The notes under the pieces were generated by a model that saw only the letters and a list, made by a program, of their open reading frames with translations, was not told the origin of the DNA and made no database searches. From positions 62,001 through 126,000 of the forward strand of contig CANIVU010000002.1 in the NCBI GenBank assembly GCA_947470805.1: DNA of 64,000 bases. The letters are read 5' to 3'. Made by a program: the position numbers and the translations under genes. Origin of the DNA: Acidobacteriota bacterium (lineage in GTDB: Bacteria > Acidobacteriota > Terriglobia > Bryobacterales > Bryobacteraceae). Numbering within the stretch: position 1 is the first letter of the stretch; each line of letters opens with the position of its first letter. Of the stretch, positions 20,649-29,922 are shown in pieces.

Positions 20649-21797
20649 TCAGTCGCGGGGGATCGGAACCTGTTCGGTGATCTCGATGCCGTAGCCCTCG
20701 AGGCCTAAAACCTTGCGGGGGTTGTTGGTCAAGAGCCGGATGCGGTGGAGGCCGAGGTCGGCGAGAATCTGGGAGCCGATCCCGGCTTCGTGCATCACCT
20801 GGGTGCCGTCGGCGGTGGCGATCACCTGGGGGCCACGGGTCCGGGGTTGGATGCGTGTGGAGCCATCGGGCTGCGGGAGGTACTGCACACCGTCGGAATT
20901 CTGATGGAGGTAGACGAGGACGCCAACGCCTTCGCGGGCGATTGCGGCCAGGGAGCGGTCCATGAGTTCGGCGCCATCGTGATCGATCGAACCGAAGAGG
21001 TTGCCGTAGGCGCAGTGGGCGTGGACGCGGACGAGGACGTTATTGGCCTTGGACAGGTCGCCGAGAATGAGCGCGGAGTGGATCAGCGGTTGGATGGGCG
21101 AGTAGTAGGTGATCAACTGGAACTCGCCGTGCTTCGTGCGGATCGTGCCTTCGCCTTTGCGGAGGAGCAGCCGTTCGTTCCGGAGCCTGTACTTGATCAA
21201 CTGGGCGACGGAGATCATTTTGATCTCGTGGCGCGCGGCGAACTCCTGCAACTCCGGCACGCGGGCCATGGTGCCGTCCTCGTTCATGATCTCGCAGATC
21301 ACGCCGCCCGGTCCCAAGCCGGCGAGGCGGGCAAGATCGACGGCCGCCTCGGTCTGTCCGGCGCGTACCAATACTCCGCCGTCCTTTGCACGAAGAGGGA
21401 ACATGTGGCCGGGACGGGCGAGATCGGACGGTTTGGCGTCCGGGCGCATGGCGACCTGGATTGTGAGGGAGCGATCGGCGGCGGAGATGCCGGTGGTGAC
21501 GCCAACGGCGGCATCGACCGACTCCGTAAACGCGGTGCCGAATCGCGACGTGTTGTTCGGCGACATGAGCGGCAGGTTCAGCTCGTCGCACTTCTCGGCG
21601 CTCATCGCCAGACAGATCAACCCACGGCCGTGGACCGCCATGAAATTGATGATCTCCGGCGTGATCTTTTCGGCGGCGATGGTCAGATCGCCTTCGTTCT
21701 CGCGGTCTTCATCATCCACTACGACGAGCATCTTGCCGTCGCGGAAATCAGCGATTGCCTCCTCGACAGTGGAGAAAGGCGAAGCAGGGAAGGGCAT
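20649..21797 (-). CDS. ribB: DHBP synthase with degenerate GTP cyclohydrolase II domain (RibBX-like)
   Basis: The product has 382 residues. The N-terminal half is a complete RibB (3,4-dihydroxy-2-butanone-4-phosphate synthase, riboflavin synthesis): VVDDEDRENEGDLTIAAE, RPGHMFPLRAKDGG, AGQTEAAVDL and EIMNEDGTMAR. The C-terminal half aligns with GTP cyclohydrolase II but has lost its metal site: the usual LRCDCG after the first cysteine (C262, RVHAHC) reads GSIDHDG at 269-275, and the QEGRGIG catalytic segment reads QNSDGVQ. Only the end, IRLLTNNPRKV, is well kept. So this half is unlikely to cyclise GTP. Proteins of this kind have been called RibBX. A separate RibA should exist elsewhere. Confidence 0.93.
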   Translation of the reverse strand: MPFPASPFSTVEEAIADFRDGKMLVVVDDEDRENEGDLTIAAEKITPEIINFMAVHGRGLICLAMSAEKCDELNLPLMSPNNTSRFGTAFTESVDAAVGVTTGISAADRSLTIQVAMRPDAKPSDLARPGHMFPLRAKDGGVLVRAGQTEAAVDLARLAGLGPGGVICEIMNEDGTMARVPELQEFAARHEIKMISVAQLIKYRLRNERLLLRKGEGTIRTKHGEFQLITYYSPIQPLIHSALILGDLSKANNVLVRVHAHCAYGNLFGSIDHDGAELMDRSLAAIAREGVGVLVYLHQNSDGVQYLPQPDGSTRIQPRTRGPQVIATADGTQVMHEAGIGSQILADLGLHRIRLLTNNPRKVLGLEGYGIEITEQVPIPRD

Positions 21798-21833
21798 TCG
21801 TATACCCTTATTCTCCCACAGTAGCGATGACCG

Positions 21834-22733
21834 TTAGTCGCGAGCGATCGGGGTAGGGAAGGTGTGCGAGATGTGGTCCTGCCACGTCAGGCTTTCTTCG
21901 TCCACCAAGGCCCAAAGCAGGCCGAGCCCCGCAGGCAGGACGCTGACAAACGCTCCCAGAATCCGCATGTGCATCTGTGGTTCGCTGGTACGGCGACCGT
22001 CGAAATCCACCAGCCGAAGTCCCGCAAACCGCATCCCAGGCGTTTCGCCGCGTAAGGCGAGGAAGGCGCTGTGATAGATGAGCCCGATCACAACCGTCGC
22101 AGCCGCAAGAACGGCGGCACTGACCGGATCGGCCAGGGCAGAAGCCAGATCGTCACAGCCCCAGTAGAGCAGCCCGAGGAAGGACATAACCATTAAAGCG
22201 ATGAACCCCATATCGTACAGGGCCGCAAACATGCGGTGGGCCACCGAAGCAACTTCATGTTCACAGAAAATCCGCGCGTCGACCGACGTTCCCAGCTTCC
22301 GCGCCTGTGGTGTAACCATAGGTACAAACTCCAACACGCCTTGTTGTGGGAGGTAGGATGCCGTTACCGGCCGAAGTTTCTTTTGCTGTGAGGCGTTGAT
22401 CGCCTTCTTGGTATTGTTCCGGGTATCGTTTCCGGACAGGCCATCGATAGAAACGATCTTTCCGGCTTCCCGGAGTGCGAACAGGGACTGCTGCAGGGAT
22501 GTGACGTAGCGAGGAATACGAGGACCGGCGTCCACGTCGCCATTCGATTCGAGCGACAACCCCGGGGCTTCTTCCATGACAGCCGTAGCAGACTCACGAA
22601 CAACGGGCTGCAACGCCAACGCACCGTGATTATGGAATGCCGACTCGACCTGACGGTCGCTCAACCGCGCCGCACATTTCGTGCAGCGATGGTCGTCTTC
22701 GTTATTCCAATGTGCGCAGCGGGAGCAAATCAT
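21834..22733 (-). CDS. RDD-family membrane protein with N-terminal zinc ribbon
   Basis: The product has 299 residues. The ATG at 22731-22733 has GAGG nine bases upstream. Residues 3-17 form a CxxC..CxxC zinc ribbon (ICSRCAHWNNEDDHRCTKC). A long polar linker follows, then an RDD domain from about residue 180 with three membrane helices, beginning at ASVAHRMFAALYDMGFIALMV and including the TPGMRFAGLRLVD segment. RDD proteins are membrane proteins of unclear function, some linked to transport. It diverges from lptD; the region between carries a repeated ten-base element. Confidence 0.85.
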   Translation of the reverse strand: MICSRCAHWNNEDDHRCTKCAARLSDRQVESAFHNHGALALQPVVRESATAVMEEAPGLSLESNGDVDAGPRIPRYVTSLQQSLFALREAGKIVSIDGLSGNDTRNNTKKAINASQQKKLRPVTASYLPQQGVLEFVPMVTPQARKLGTSVDARIFCEHEVASVAHRMFAALYDMGFIALMVMSFLGLLYWGCDDLASALADPVSAAVLAAATVVIGLIYHSAFLALRGETPGMRFAGLRLVDFDGRRTSEPQMHMRILGAFVSVLPAGLGLLWALVDEESLTWQDHISHTFPTPIARD

Positions 22734-22792
22734 ATTTGGTTGCCTCGATTTCGGAGTCCGTGCTAGCGTTGCAGGGTTGAGCCACTCATCCA

Positions 22793-22822
22793 AAAGTACA
22801 GGTTCTGAGCAGAAAGTACAGG
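22793..22822. repeat. direct repeat AAAGTACAGG x2, candidate operator
   Basis: AAAGTACAGG occurs at 22793-22802 and again, identical, at 22813-22822, exactly 20 bases (about two helical turns) apart, in the 223-base gap between the divergent RDD gene and lptD. Same-face spacing is typical of a site for a dimeric regulator. No regulator is known here. Confidence 0.45.
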
Positions 22823-22956
22823 ACCATTGGCCTAGTCAGTACCCTCAAAGATACTTTATCACTAGTCCTTTAGTTTTCAAGCACTTTTGTCTTAACCATA
22901 CGGTATTTCTTCGTAGTACTCTCCCGGTTCTATCGGGCATCGCCTTCCTATACTTT

Positions 22957-25245
22957 ATGGGGTTTGGGGGGATCCTGGGGGCTCAGATCATCCCTAGACC
23001 TCGTCCCTCGGCACCGCCTCCGCCTGTCGCACAGGTAAAATCTGCACCGGCGAAAGTTCGAGAGAACGCTCCCGCGCCCGATGAAATTGTGACTTCGGCC
23101 GTGCTTCGGCAGGAGATGGAAGGTCCCATTCGCAAACTTCGAGTTTCCGCGCGCCTGGAAACGACGGAGATGCTGCTGACTGCCGATGAGATTGACTACA
23201 ACGAGCAGACGGGTGATGCGGAAGCTCGTGGCAATGTCACCTTTGAGAACTTCGAGAACGGCGAGAAACTCTCCGCTGTTCGCATGGAGTATAACTTGAA
23301 GGAAGAGACGGGAAGATTTTATGAAATAAAGGGTTCTGCTCCGGGAAAGGTGGAATATCGCCCCGGCCTGCTGATGACCAACAATCCCTTTGTTTTTCAG
23401 GGCCGCTGGGCGCAGAAGATCAAGAACCGGTACATTCTTTACGATGGCTTTGTCACTAACTGCAAGATCCCTAAGCCCTGGTGGCGGCTGACCGGCCCAC
23501 GGTTCGATATCATCCCGGGGCAGCGTGCGTTGGCCTACAAGTCTTACTTTAAGGTTCGTCGCATACCTATTCTATACACGCCAGTTTTCTACAAGTCACT
23601 GGAAGAGGAACCGCGGCGGAGCGGGTTCCTGACGCCCAATGCAGGACGCAGCACCCGGCTGGGGTGGATGTACGGGCTAGGGTATTTCTGGGCGATCAAT
23701 CGCAGCTACGACGCGATGTATCGAACCAGGATCTTTACCCAGCGCGGCATGTCGCATGAGGTGGACTTCCGTGGGAAGCCGCGTGCCGGTACGGAGTTTG
23801 GCTTTACCTTGTATGGCGTCAATGATCGCGGCCGGCTTCAGGATGACGGCACTCGTTTCAAAGAGGGCGGCTACCAGTACCATATTAGCGCGAAGTCGAA
23901 TATCGGGAATGGCTGGACTGGGTTCGCGAACATAAACTATTTGTCTTCATTCCTTTTCAGGCAGGCATTCACGCAAAGCTTTAATGAGGCGATCTTCTCC
24001 GAAGTCAATTCGATCGGGTATCTCTCGAAGTCCTGGTCGAACTATTCCTTCCATGTAGTGATCTCCCGCCACCAGTTGTTTCAGGGCAGCCAGAAGGCGG
24101 ACCAGATCGTAATTCGGAAGTTGCCGAGCTTTGAGTTTTACGCGCGGGACCGGCAGTTGAGCAAGAAAATCCTGCCCATTTGGTTTTCCATGGAGTCCAG
24201 CGCGGGTTTCTTCCGCCGGCAACAGTTGCTGTTTGAGACCCGCTCCTTCACCGAGCGATTGGATGCCGCCCCCCGGTTATCAACTGCTATTGATTTCAAG
24301 GGGTTCCGGATACTTCCTTCCATGACACTTCATGGTACGGCGTACGGCGCTCGCCGGGATCAGGAGACCTTTCAGGTGTTCGGACGGAATCTGAATCGCT
24401 TCGCGTCGGACTTTAATATTGATATCGTAACGCCAACATTAGAAAAGATTTTCGATGCACCGAAATGGCTTGGCGGCGGCAAGCTGAAGCATGTCATCGA
24501 ATCCCGTGTCGGTCTGCGACGTGTGGATGGGGTGAATCGCTTCCGCGAGACTTTGCGGCTGGACGAGATCGACATCCTGAACAACACCACCGAAGGAGAA
24601 ATCGCGATCATCAATCGCATTTATGCCAAGCGGGGTGACCAGATCGATGAAATCCTGACTTGGCAGGTCTGGCAGCGCCGGTATTTCGATCCGACGTTCG
24701 GCGGCGCTGTGGTCACCGGGCAACGAAACGTCTTCGCCTCGACGATCGGGTTGACCGGATACGCCTTCTTTAATGGACCGCGAAACTATTCTCCGGTGGT
24801 CTCCGCTTTGCGTTTGAAGCCCCTTCCGAGCACGGCCGTTGAATGGCGGACCGACTACGACCCCCTCTTCCCGCGCGTTTCCAACTCCTCGATCACCGCC
24901 GATTTCCGCATCAAGCAGAAATACAGCGGCGCGATCGGCCACAATCAGGTCCGTGGCGGCCAAGGCCAGTCACCGAACGCGAACCAAATGCTGGCCCGCG
25001 CCGGGTGGGGAGTGGAAGGCAAGCCAGGCTGGCGGGTCGGTTTCAACGCGGTCTACGATTACCGCATCAGCACGTTGCAATTCGCCACCACAGAGGTGAG
25101 CTATACCTCTGACTGCTGCGGTTTGTCCTTCCAGCATCGCCGTTTCAGCTTCGGCACCCGCAACGAGAACCAGTTTCTGGTATCGTTCTCGGTGGCGAAC
25201 ATCGGCAGCTTCGGAACGCTTCGCAAGCAGGAGCGGATGTTCTAG
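22957..25245 (+). CDS. lptD: LPS-assembly protein LptD
   Basis: At least 762 residues from the ATG at 22957. The frame is open upstream, and the codons before the ATG encode a better signal peptide (…RSTLPVLSGIAFLYFMGFGGILGAQ), so the true start may be an unusual codon further upstream. No ATG, GTG or TTG in frame is visible there. The periplasmic OstA-like domain follows (LLTADEIDYNEQTGDAEARG), then a long beta-barrel with AGFFRRQQL-type strands. It inserts LPS into the outer leaflet together with LptE. Adjacent cysteines near the end (TSDCCGLSFQ) match the CC pair of E. coli LptD that forms disulfides with N-terminal cysteines; one such cysteine is in VTNCKIPKPW. Local GC is somewhat lower than around it. 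Confidence 0.88.
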   Translation: MGFGGILGAQIIPRPRPSAPPPPVAQVKSAPAKVRENAPAPDEIVTSAVLRQEMEGPIRKLRVSARLETTEMLLTADEIDYNEQTGDAEARGNVTFENFENGEKLSAVRMEYNLKEETGRFYEIKGSAPGKVEYRPGLLMTNNPFVFQGRWAQKIKNRYILYDGFVTNCKIPKPWWRLTGPRFDIIPGQRALAYKSYFKVRRIPILYTPVFYKSLEEEPRRSGFLTPNAGRSTRLGWMYGLGYFWAINRSYDAMYRTRIFTQRGMSHEVDFRGKPRAGTEFGFTLYGVNDRGRLQDDGTRFKEGGYQYHISAKSNIGNGWTGFANINYLSSFLFRQAFTQSFNEAIFSEVNSIGYLSKSWSNYSFHVVISRHQLFQGSQKADQIVIRKLPSFEFYARDRQLSKKILPIWFSMESSAGFFRRQQLLFETRSFTERLDAAPRLSTAIDFKGFRILPSMTLHGTAYGARRDQETFQVFGRNLNRFASDFNIDIVTPTLEKIFDAPKWLGGGKLKHVIESRVGLRRVDGVNRFRETLRLDEIDILNNTTEGEIAIINRIYAKRGDQIDEILTWQVWQRRYFDPTFGGAVVTGQRNVFASTIGLTGYAFFNGPRNYSPVVSALRLKPLPSTAVEWRTDYDPLFPRVSNSSITADFRIKQKYSGAIGHNQVRGGQGQSPNANQMLARAGWGVEGKPGWRVGFNAVYDYRISTLQFATTEVSYTSDCCGLSFQHRRFSFGTRNENQFLVSFSVANIGSFGTLRKQERMF

Positions 25246-25270
25246 TTCCATTCACGTACAGGAGACGATC

Positions 25271-26413
25271 ATGCTATCGCGTAGAACATTTGTCGGATTG
25301 ATGGGGGCCGGCGCGCTCGCCGCCAAAGGCGCCGGGGGCAAGTTCCGGACCTATATTGGGACCTACTCGCGGGGTGACAGCAAGGGCATTTACAGCTTTG
25401 TGTTGGACACCGCTGCCGGTACGCTGACGCCCGAAGGGCTGGCGGCGGAAACCGAGAACCCTTCTTTCCTTGCGATTCATCCCACGGGCAAATATCTCTA
25501 CGCGGTCAACGAGATCGATAAGTACCAAGGGCAGGCTAGCGGTTCCGTAACTGCTTTTAAAATCAACGCCTCCAATGGAAAGCTCGAACGTTTGAATGAA
25601 GTGGCGGCAGGCGGAACCACGACCTGCCACGTCAACATTTCCCGGAATGGCAAGTTCGCCGTGATCGCTAACTATGGCTCCGGCAGCTGTGCCGCCTTCG
25701 CCCTCGGCGCCGATGGGAAGTTGGGGGAGCGGACCGCTTTTCATCAGCACTCCGGAACCAGTTCGGACCCCGGCCGCCAGAAGGGCCCGCACGCTCATTC
25801 GGTGAACTTCGACGCGCAGAACAAACACGTCATCGTTGCCGATCTCGGGCTGGATCACGTTAAGGTCTACAATTTCAACGCCGCCACCGGTGCGATGACG
25901 CCGAACGAGCCGGCCTTCACCAAAGTGAAGTCCGGTTCTGGCCCTCGCCACTTCTCCTTCCACCCGTCCGGCAAGTACGCCTACGTCATTAATGAGATGG
26001 CTTGTACGGTCACGTCGTTTAACTGGAACGCCGCGAAGGGCACCTTGTCGGAGATCGACACCGTTTCCACCCTGCCCGGCGCGGTGGAAAAAGGCTTCTC
26101 CACCGCCGAAGTCGTCGCCCACCCGAATGGGAAATTCGTTTATGGCTCCAACCGCGGGCACAACACGATCGCCGTTTTCCAGGTGGATGCCGCCACGGGC
26201 AAGCTGAAACCGGTCGAACATAAATCCACCCAAGGGGCGGTGCCGCGCAACTTCGCCATCGACCCGACCGGCCAGTTCCTGATCGCCGCCAACCAGAACA
26301 CCGACTCGATCGTGCTTTTCCGCATCAACCAGACCTCCGGTGCTCTCTACCAGGTTGGTGCTCCGATCAAGGCGCCCGTTCCGGTGTGCGTCCGCTACCT
26401 CAAGATCGGTTAG
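25271..26413 (+). CDS. exported lactonase-fold protein (6-phosphogluconolactonase YbhE type)
   Basis: The product has 380 residues. It begins with a possible Tat signal (MLSRRTFVGLMGAGALAAKGA, SRRTFVG). The rest is a seven-bladed propeller of the lactonase/Pgl family, with repeated blades such as FLAIHPTGKYLYAVNE, HFSFHPSGKYAYVINE and EVVAHPNGKFVYGSNR. Cytoplasmic members hydrolyse 6-phosphogluconolactone; exported members in Acidobacteria are of unknown substrate. It lies 25 bases after lptD. Its stop codon overlaps the convergent cytochrome gene. Confidence 0.9.
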   Translation: MLSRRTFVGLMGAGALAAKGAGGKFRTYIGTYSRGDSKGIYSFVLDTAAGTLTPEGLAAETENPSFLAIHPTGKYLYAVNEIDKYQGQASGSVTAFKINASNGKLERLNEVAAGGTTTCHVNISRNGKFAVIANYGSGSCAAFALGADGKLGERTAFHQHSGTSSDPGRQKGPHAHSVNFDAQNKHVIVADLGLDHVKVYNFNAATGAMTPNEPAFTKVKSGSGPRHFSFHPSGKYAYVINEMACTVTSFNWNAAKGTLSEIDTVSTLPGAVEKGFSTAEVVAHPNGKFVYGSNRGHNTIAVFQVDAATGKLKPVEHKSTQGAVPRNFAIDPTGQFLIAANQNTDSIVLFRINQTSGALYQVGAPIKAPVPVCVRYLKIG

Positions 26414-27648
26414 TGGCCAAACCGCGGCGCCCGGAAGATTTCATTGGGCGAAATGGGGAGGGGAAGCAGGAAGTCGACGAAACAGACTGCCATCTCCTCC
26501 CTGCTCTGCTCGCCCCAACGGACTGTCGCCGCCGGGTTGGGATTCCTCGGATTTCCCGGAGAGTTGTCGAACACGGCGTCGACGATCAACCGAGTGCCAC
26601 GCTCGATCGGGATCGGTTTCGCGGGCCGGTAGACCAGTTGCCAGACGAAATCGTAGCTGGGTACGTCGAGCAGGACCCGTTCGGAATCGTCTGGGGCCAC
26701 GGCCGTCACGCGCATGGATTTCCCGCGCAGGTGCATGTGCGGGGCCAGCGCATAGATCGCGGTTGCCGTGTACACCGGGAAGATTGCCTGTACCTCATGC
26801 GCCGGGGCGCGAGGAGGGATCTCGAATTTCCCTTGGGCGATTGAGAGGGAATACACCCGGGTGCGCGGCGGTTCCTTGGCGAATACCAGTCCGATCCGCG
26901 TCTGATCTTCGGCGGCCCGCCCGTTTGGCGTGTAGTGAATTTGAAAAATCAGGTCGCTCCCGGCGGGGATGAGCTTGGCAAGCCCAGCGGGATAGATATG
27001 CGGTTCCGCGCCCGGCAGGTAGGACGCGATGACTTCATCGATGGTCGATAACCCCGCTATCGCCTGTCCCTTGGCGGTAAACAGCTGGCCGACCGGTTGC
27101 GACCGTAGCCAGACGGACTTCGGGGGCCGGACGAAAACGACCGCATGATGGACGTGAGCCCGGCTGGACGGCCGGACCTCGAGGGCCGTAATCCATCGGT
27201 CTTGCGTGAACCCGGTGGGCACGATGACGTGCTGATACTCTACTTCGCCGCTCGCGGGCACGCGATAGGCGGCGGGCATCTCCACCACCGCGTCCGGCGT
27301 TCCGATCCGCCATCCTTCCGTCCACCGTTTCCCCGGGCTGACCAACTTTCCGGCCGGCGCGCCCCCATCCGCCCATCGCCGCAGAGTCGAAATCTCTCCT
27401 GCCGTCAACCGCGGATCGTTTGCGAATTCACCCGGCTCCGACTTCGCAAACCACGGCGGCATCGTATGCCGTAACACCGCGTCGCGAATGGCGCGCGCGT
27501 ACGGCCGCGCCTGCTCATACGTCACCAAAGCCATCGGCGCCGCTTCTCCCGCCCGGTGGCAGGATTGGCAATGACGCTCCAGAATGGGCTGGACGTCCTG
27601 GTAGAAAAGAGGCACTGCGGCAAGCAGCGCCAACGGCCGTCCACGCAT
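26410..27648 (-). CDS. exported protein with cytochrome c-type and copper monooxygenase-like (PHM/DBH) domains
   Basis: The product has 412 residues. After a short signal peptide comes a cytochrome c haem motif CQSCH at 27-31 with the expected distal methionine candidates (MPPW near 63). The C-terminal two thirds resemble copper type II ascorbate-dependent monooxygenases: HVHH at 165-168, H238 in QIHYTPNG, HMH at 304-306 and a methionine at 386 (REEMAVCF), which matches the Met ligand of the second copper. Such enzymes hydroxylate carbon atoms with O2 and an electron donor. Here the attached haem domain could supply the electrons. Substrate unknown. Convergent with the lactonase-like gene. 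Confidence 0.8.
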   Translation of the reverse strand: MRGRPLALLAAVPLFYQDVQPILERHCQSCHRAGEAAPMALVTYEQARPYARAIRDAVLRHTMPPWFAKSEPGEFANDPRLTAGEISTLRRWADGGAPAGKLVSPGKRWTEGWRIGTPDAVVEMPAAYRVPASGEVEYQHVIVPTGFTQDRWITALEVRPSSRAHVHHAVVFVRPPKSVWLRSQPVGQLFTAKGQAIAGLSTIDEVIASYLPGAEPHIYPAGLAKLIPAGSDLIFQIHYTPNGRAAEDQTRIGLVFAKEPPRTRVYSLSIAQGKFEIPPRAPAHEVQAIFPVYTATAIYALAPHMHLRGKSMRVTAVAPDDSERVLLDVPSYDFVWQLVYRPAKPIPIERGTRLIVDAVFDNSPGNPRNPNPAATVRWGEQSREEMAVCFVDFLLPLPISPNEIFRAPRFGH

Positions 27649-27765
27649 AGCTCCAGCGTAACTGCAAGTTAACGTTCAACTCTAGTAAAATAAACTGAGA
27701 GCTCGTTCCTCCTCGTTACCCCGTTGTGAGTCGGATTCTCATATTTGAATAGGAGTGACCACCCA

Positions 27766-28131
27766 ATGCCCACTAAGAAAGCGAACGATGCTAAGATTGC
27801 ACCTCCCCCGGTTAGCGATGCTAGCGTTCCCGCAGTAAAGAAAACCCGTACGAAAAAGGCGGTTTCCGCCGTTGTCGAAGTAGCCCCCAAAGCAAAGACG
27901 GCGGCTCCCCGCCGGAAAGCGGCTCCGAAGTCTATCGCCGAGCCGGTCGCCGAATCCATCGTCAATCTCTCCGAAGCTGTTGAAACCCAGGTTGCCATCG
28001 ACGTGCGCGAAGTGGAAGAACGCGCCTATCAATCCTGGATCGAACGCGGCTGCCCCATGGGCTCGCCCGAAGAAGACTGGTACCGCGCTGAACGCGAAGT
28101 GATCGCTCGTTTCGCCACAGCCGGCCGCTAA
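27766..28131 (+). CDS. DUF2934 domain protein with basic N-terminal tail
   Basis: The product has 121 residues. The ATG at 27766 has AGGAG ten bases upstream. The first 75 residues are Lys/Ala/Pro-rich (KKTRTKKAVSAV, PRRKAAPKS), resembling histone-like tails. The C-terminus carries a DUF2934 module: AYQSWIERGCPMGSPEEDWYRAE. DUF2934 is common in Acidobacteria and proteobacteria; its role is unknown. The basic tail would suit nucleic-acid binding (inference). A terminator follows it at 28142. Confidence 0.85.
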   Translation: MPTKKANDAKIAPPPVSDASVPAVKKTRTKKAVSAVVEVAPKAKTAAPRRKAAPKSIAEPVAESIVNLSEAVETQVAIDVREVEERAYQSWIERGCPMGSPEEDWYRAEREVIARFATAGR

Positions 28132-28141
28132 CGGCCTCATG

Positions 28142-28165
28142 TACGGGCGCCATCCGGCGCCCGTA
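28142..28165 (+). terminator. terminator-like hairpin after the DUF2934 gene
   Basis: TACGGGCGCC (28142-28151) and GGCGCCCGTA (28156-28165) form a perfect 10-bp stem with an ATCC loop, ten bases after the DUF2934 stop. Only a weak T-rich tail (CGTTTGTAAC) follows. Confidence 0.6.
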
Positions 28166-28259
28166 ACGTTTGTAACGGAATGCTCGGTTTATGATATCCT
28201 GATCCCAATAAGAGCCGGGGTGTCGGATCACAAATCCTAATGGGAATTGGGTGTAAATC

Positions 28260-29867
28260 ATGCTGAGCTTGCGTTCCGCGCCGCCGGGACTGGTGCGCCT
28301 GTGCGTCTCTGCGTACGGGGAAGTCTCGAGAATCTTTTCAACTCCTGGTCGCCTGGGCTGGGCTGTTTTTGCATTTCTATGGCTGCTCTACGCCGCCTTT
28401 CCCACTCGAAATCACTACTGGGATGGCATTGGCTTCGCCCTGAACATAGAAGGTACGGCGCAAAGCGATGCCGGCCTGGTGCTGGGCCTCGATCGCCCCG
28501 ATGGCAGCCATCTCTACTTCAATCCGAATCACCTGCTTCATAACCTCCTCGGCTTCCTGATCTATCGCCCGATTCATCTCGCCTTCCCCGCCGTCCGTGC
28601 GCTCGACGTGCTGGTTGCCGTCAACTCTATGCTCAGCGCCATCGCCTCCACGCTCCTCTTCCGCATCCTCTACCGCTGGTGCCGCAACCTGCGGTTCAGT
28701 CTGGTGCTCACGCTCCTGCTGGCGCTCTCGGGCACGTGGTGGAAATTCTCCACTGACGCGAATGCCTATGTCCCCAGCGTCTTCTTCCTCGTCCCGTGCA
28801 CCAGCCTTTTGACCAATCCACTCCGCCGTCCGCCGCTGCTCGCCGTCGGCGTACTCCACGCGGCTGCTATCCTCATCCATCAAATCGCCGTTCTGTTCTA
28901 CCCCGCCGTCCTGGTCGCGATTTGGATCCACCCGCTCCGACGCCGCCGCAAATCCGCGCTCACCCTCTACACCGCCGCCTCCGCCCTACCCGTACTCGCC
29001 GCCTACCTCACGGTCTGGTTCGGGGTGAACGGCGGGGACTGGTCGCTTCGCGCGTTCGTCAACTGGATCACCTACAACGGCACCGACGTCTATACCCACC
29101 GCTCACTCCTGGCGAGCCTCGGCACCTCGGTCGCCAGCCTCGTCCGTGTATTCTTTGGTGGGCGGATCTCGCTCGCCTGGCAAGTCGTCCCCGCGCCGAT
29201 GCTGTTCGGGCTGGTCACCATTATGGCGATCGCACTCGTTCGCCTTTTCCGCCCACAACCTACCCCCAGTCCCACGCCGATTGAACCCTGGCCGGCTGCT
29301 CCATTTTTTGCCGCCTGGGCCGCCGTTTTCCAACTCTTCCTCTTTTTCTGGCTCACCGAGTATCCTTACTATCGCCTCTTCTGCCTGCCGTCCATCATCC
29401 TCTGCCTGGCGATCGTTCTGAAGGATAGGCCCCACTGGCAGCAACGCCTCCCGGCCTTCGTCCTGTTTCTCGGCACGTTCAACTTCGCGTTCATGATCTA
29501 CCCGTACTCGTTGCCGGAGTCCACCCCGCCCGTGCACATCGCCTCCGAAGCGCGGTCCATTTGGCGCCGTCCCGCCCTGGTCCTCTACCGGGAAGCGACG
29601 TGCGACAACTGGTTCATGCGCTACTTCAATCCCATTACCGATTGGGCCCCGGTCGATCAAGCCAATCGAAAGCATGTCGCCAAACGTATTGAGGAATCGC
29701 GCCGCTCCGGTCACGACGTCTGGATCGATACCACTCTGCTCGGCCGCCTGCCGGAGGACGCTGAACTGCGGGAGTGGCTTGCGGAGCACGGCGTCTTGTC
29801 CGCCGCCTGGGGAGTTTCCAATGGCCGATACCACATCCAATTTGCCCAACTGCTTCCCCACCAGTAA
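28260..29867 (+). CDS. polytopic membrane protein, GT-C-like glycosyltransferase
   Basis: The product has 535 residues with about ten predicted membrane helices. It begins MLSLRSAPPGLVRL before the first helix (LGWAVFAFLWLLYAAFP). A luminal-type DGIGFALN with acidic residues after the first helix is like the metal/donor loop of GT-C enzymes (PMT, ArnT type), which use polyprenyl-phosphate sugars. The C-terminus is soluble and contains ESRRSGHDVWIDTTLLGRL. No certain family assignment. It precedes the PSD1 gene by 55 bases on the same strand. Substrate unknown. Confidence 0.7.
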   Translation: MLSLRSAPPGLVRLCVSAYGEVSRIFSTPGRLGWAVFAFLWLLYAAFPTRNHYWDGIGFALNIEGTAQSDAGLVLGLDRPDGSHLYFNPNHLLHNLLGFLIYRPIHLAFPAVRALDVLVAVNSMLSAIASTLLFRILYRWCRNLRFSLVLTLLLALSGTWWKFSTDANAYVPSVFFLVPCTSLLTNPLRRPPLLAVGVLHAAAILIHQIAVLFYPAVLVAIWIHPLRRRRKSALTLYTAASALPVLAAYLTVWFGVNGGDWSLRAFVNWITYNGTDVYTHRSLLASLGTSVASLVRVFFGGRISLAWQVVPAPMLFGLVTIMAIALVRLFRPQPTPSPTPIEPWPAAPFFAAWAAVFQLFLFFWLTEYPYYRLFCLPSIILCLAIVLKDRPHWQQRLPAFVLFLGTFNFAFMIYPYSLPESTPPVHIASEARSIWRRPALVLYREATCDNWFMRYFNPITDWAPVDQANRKHVAKRIEESRRSGHDVWIDTTLLGRLPEDAELREWLAEHGVLSAAWGVSNGRYHIQFAQLLPHQ

Positions 29868-29922
29868 AACCGGTCGGCCGTGCCGCCATTGGCCGTCTGC
29901 CATTGATATGATATGGAGCAAC

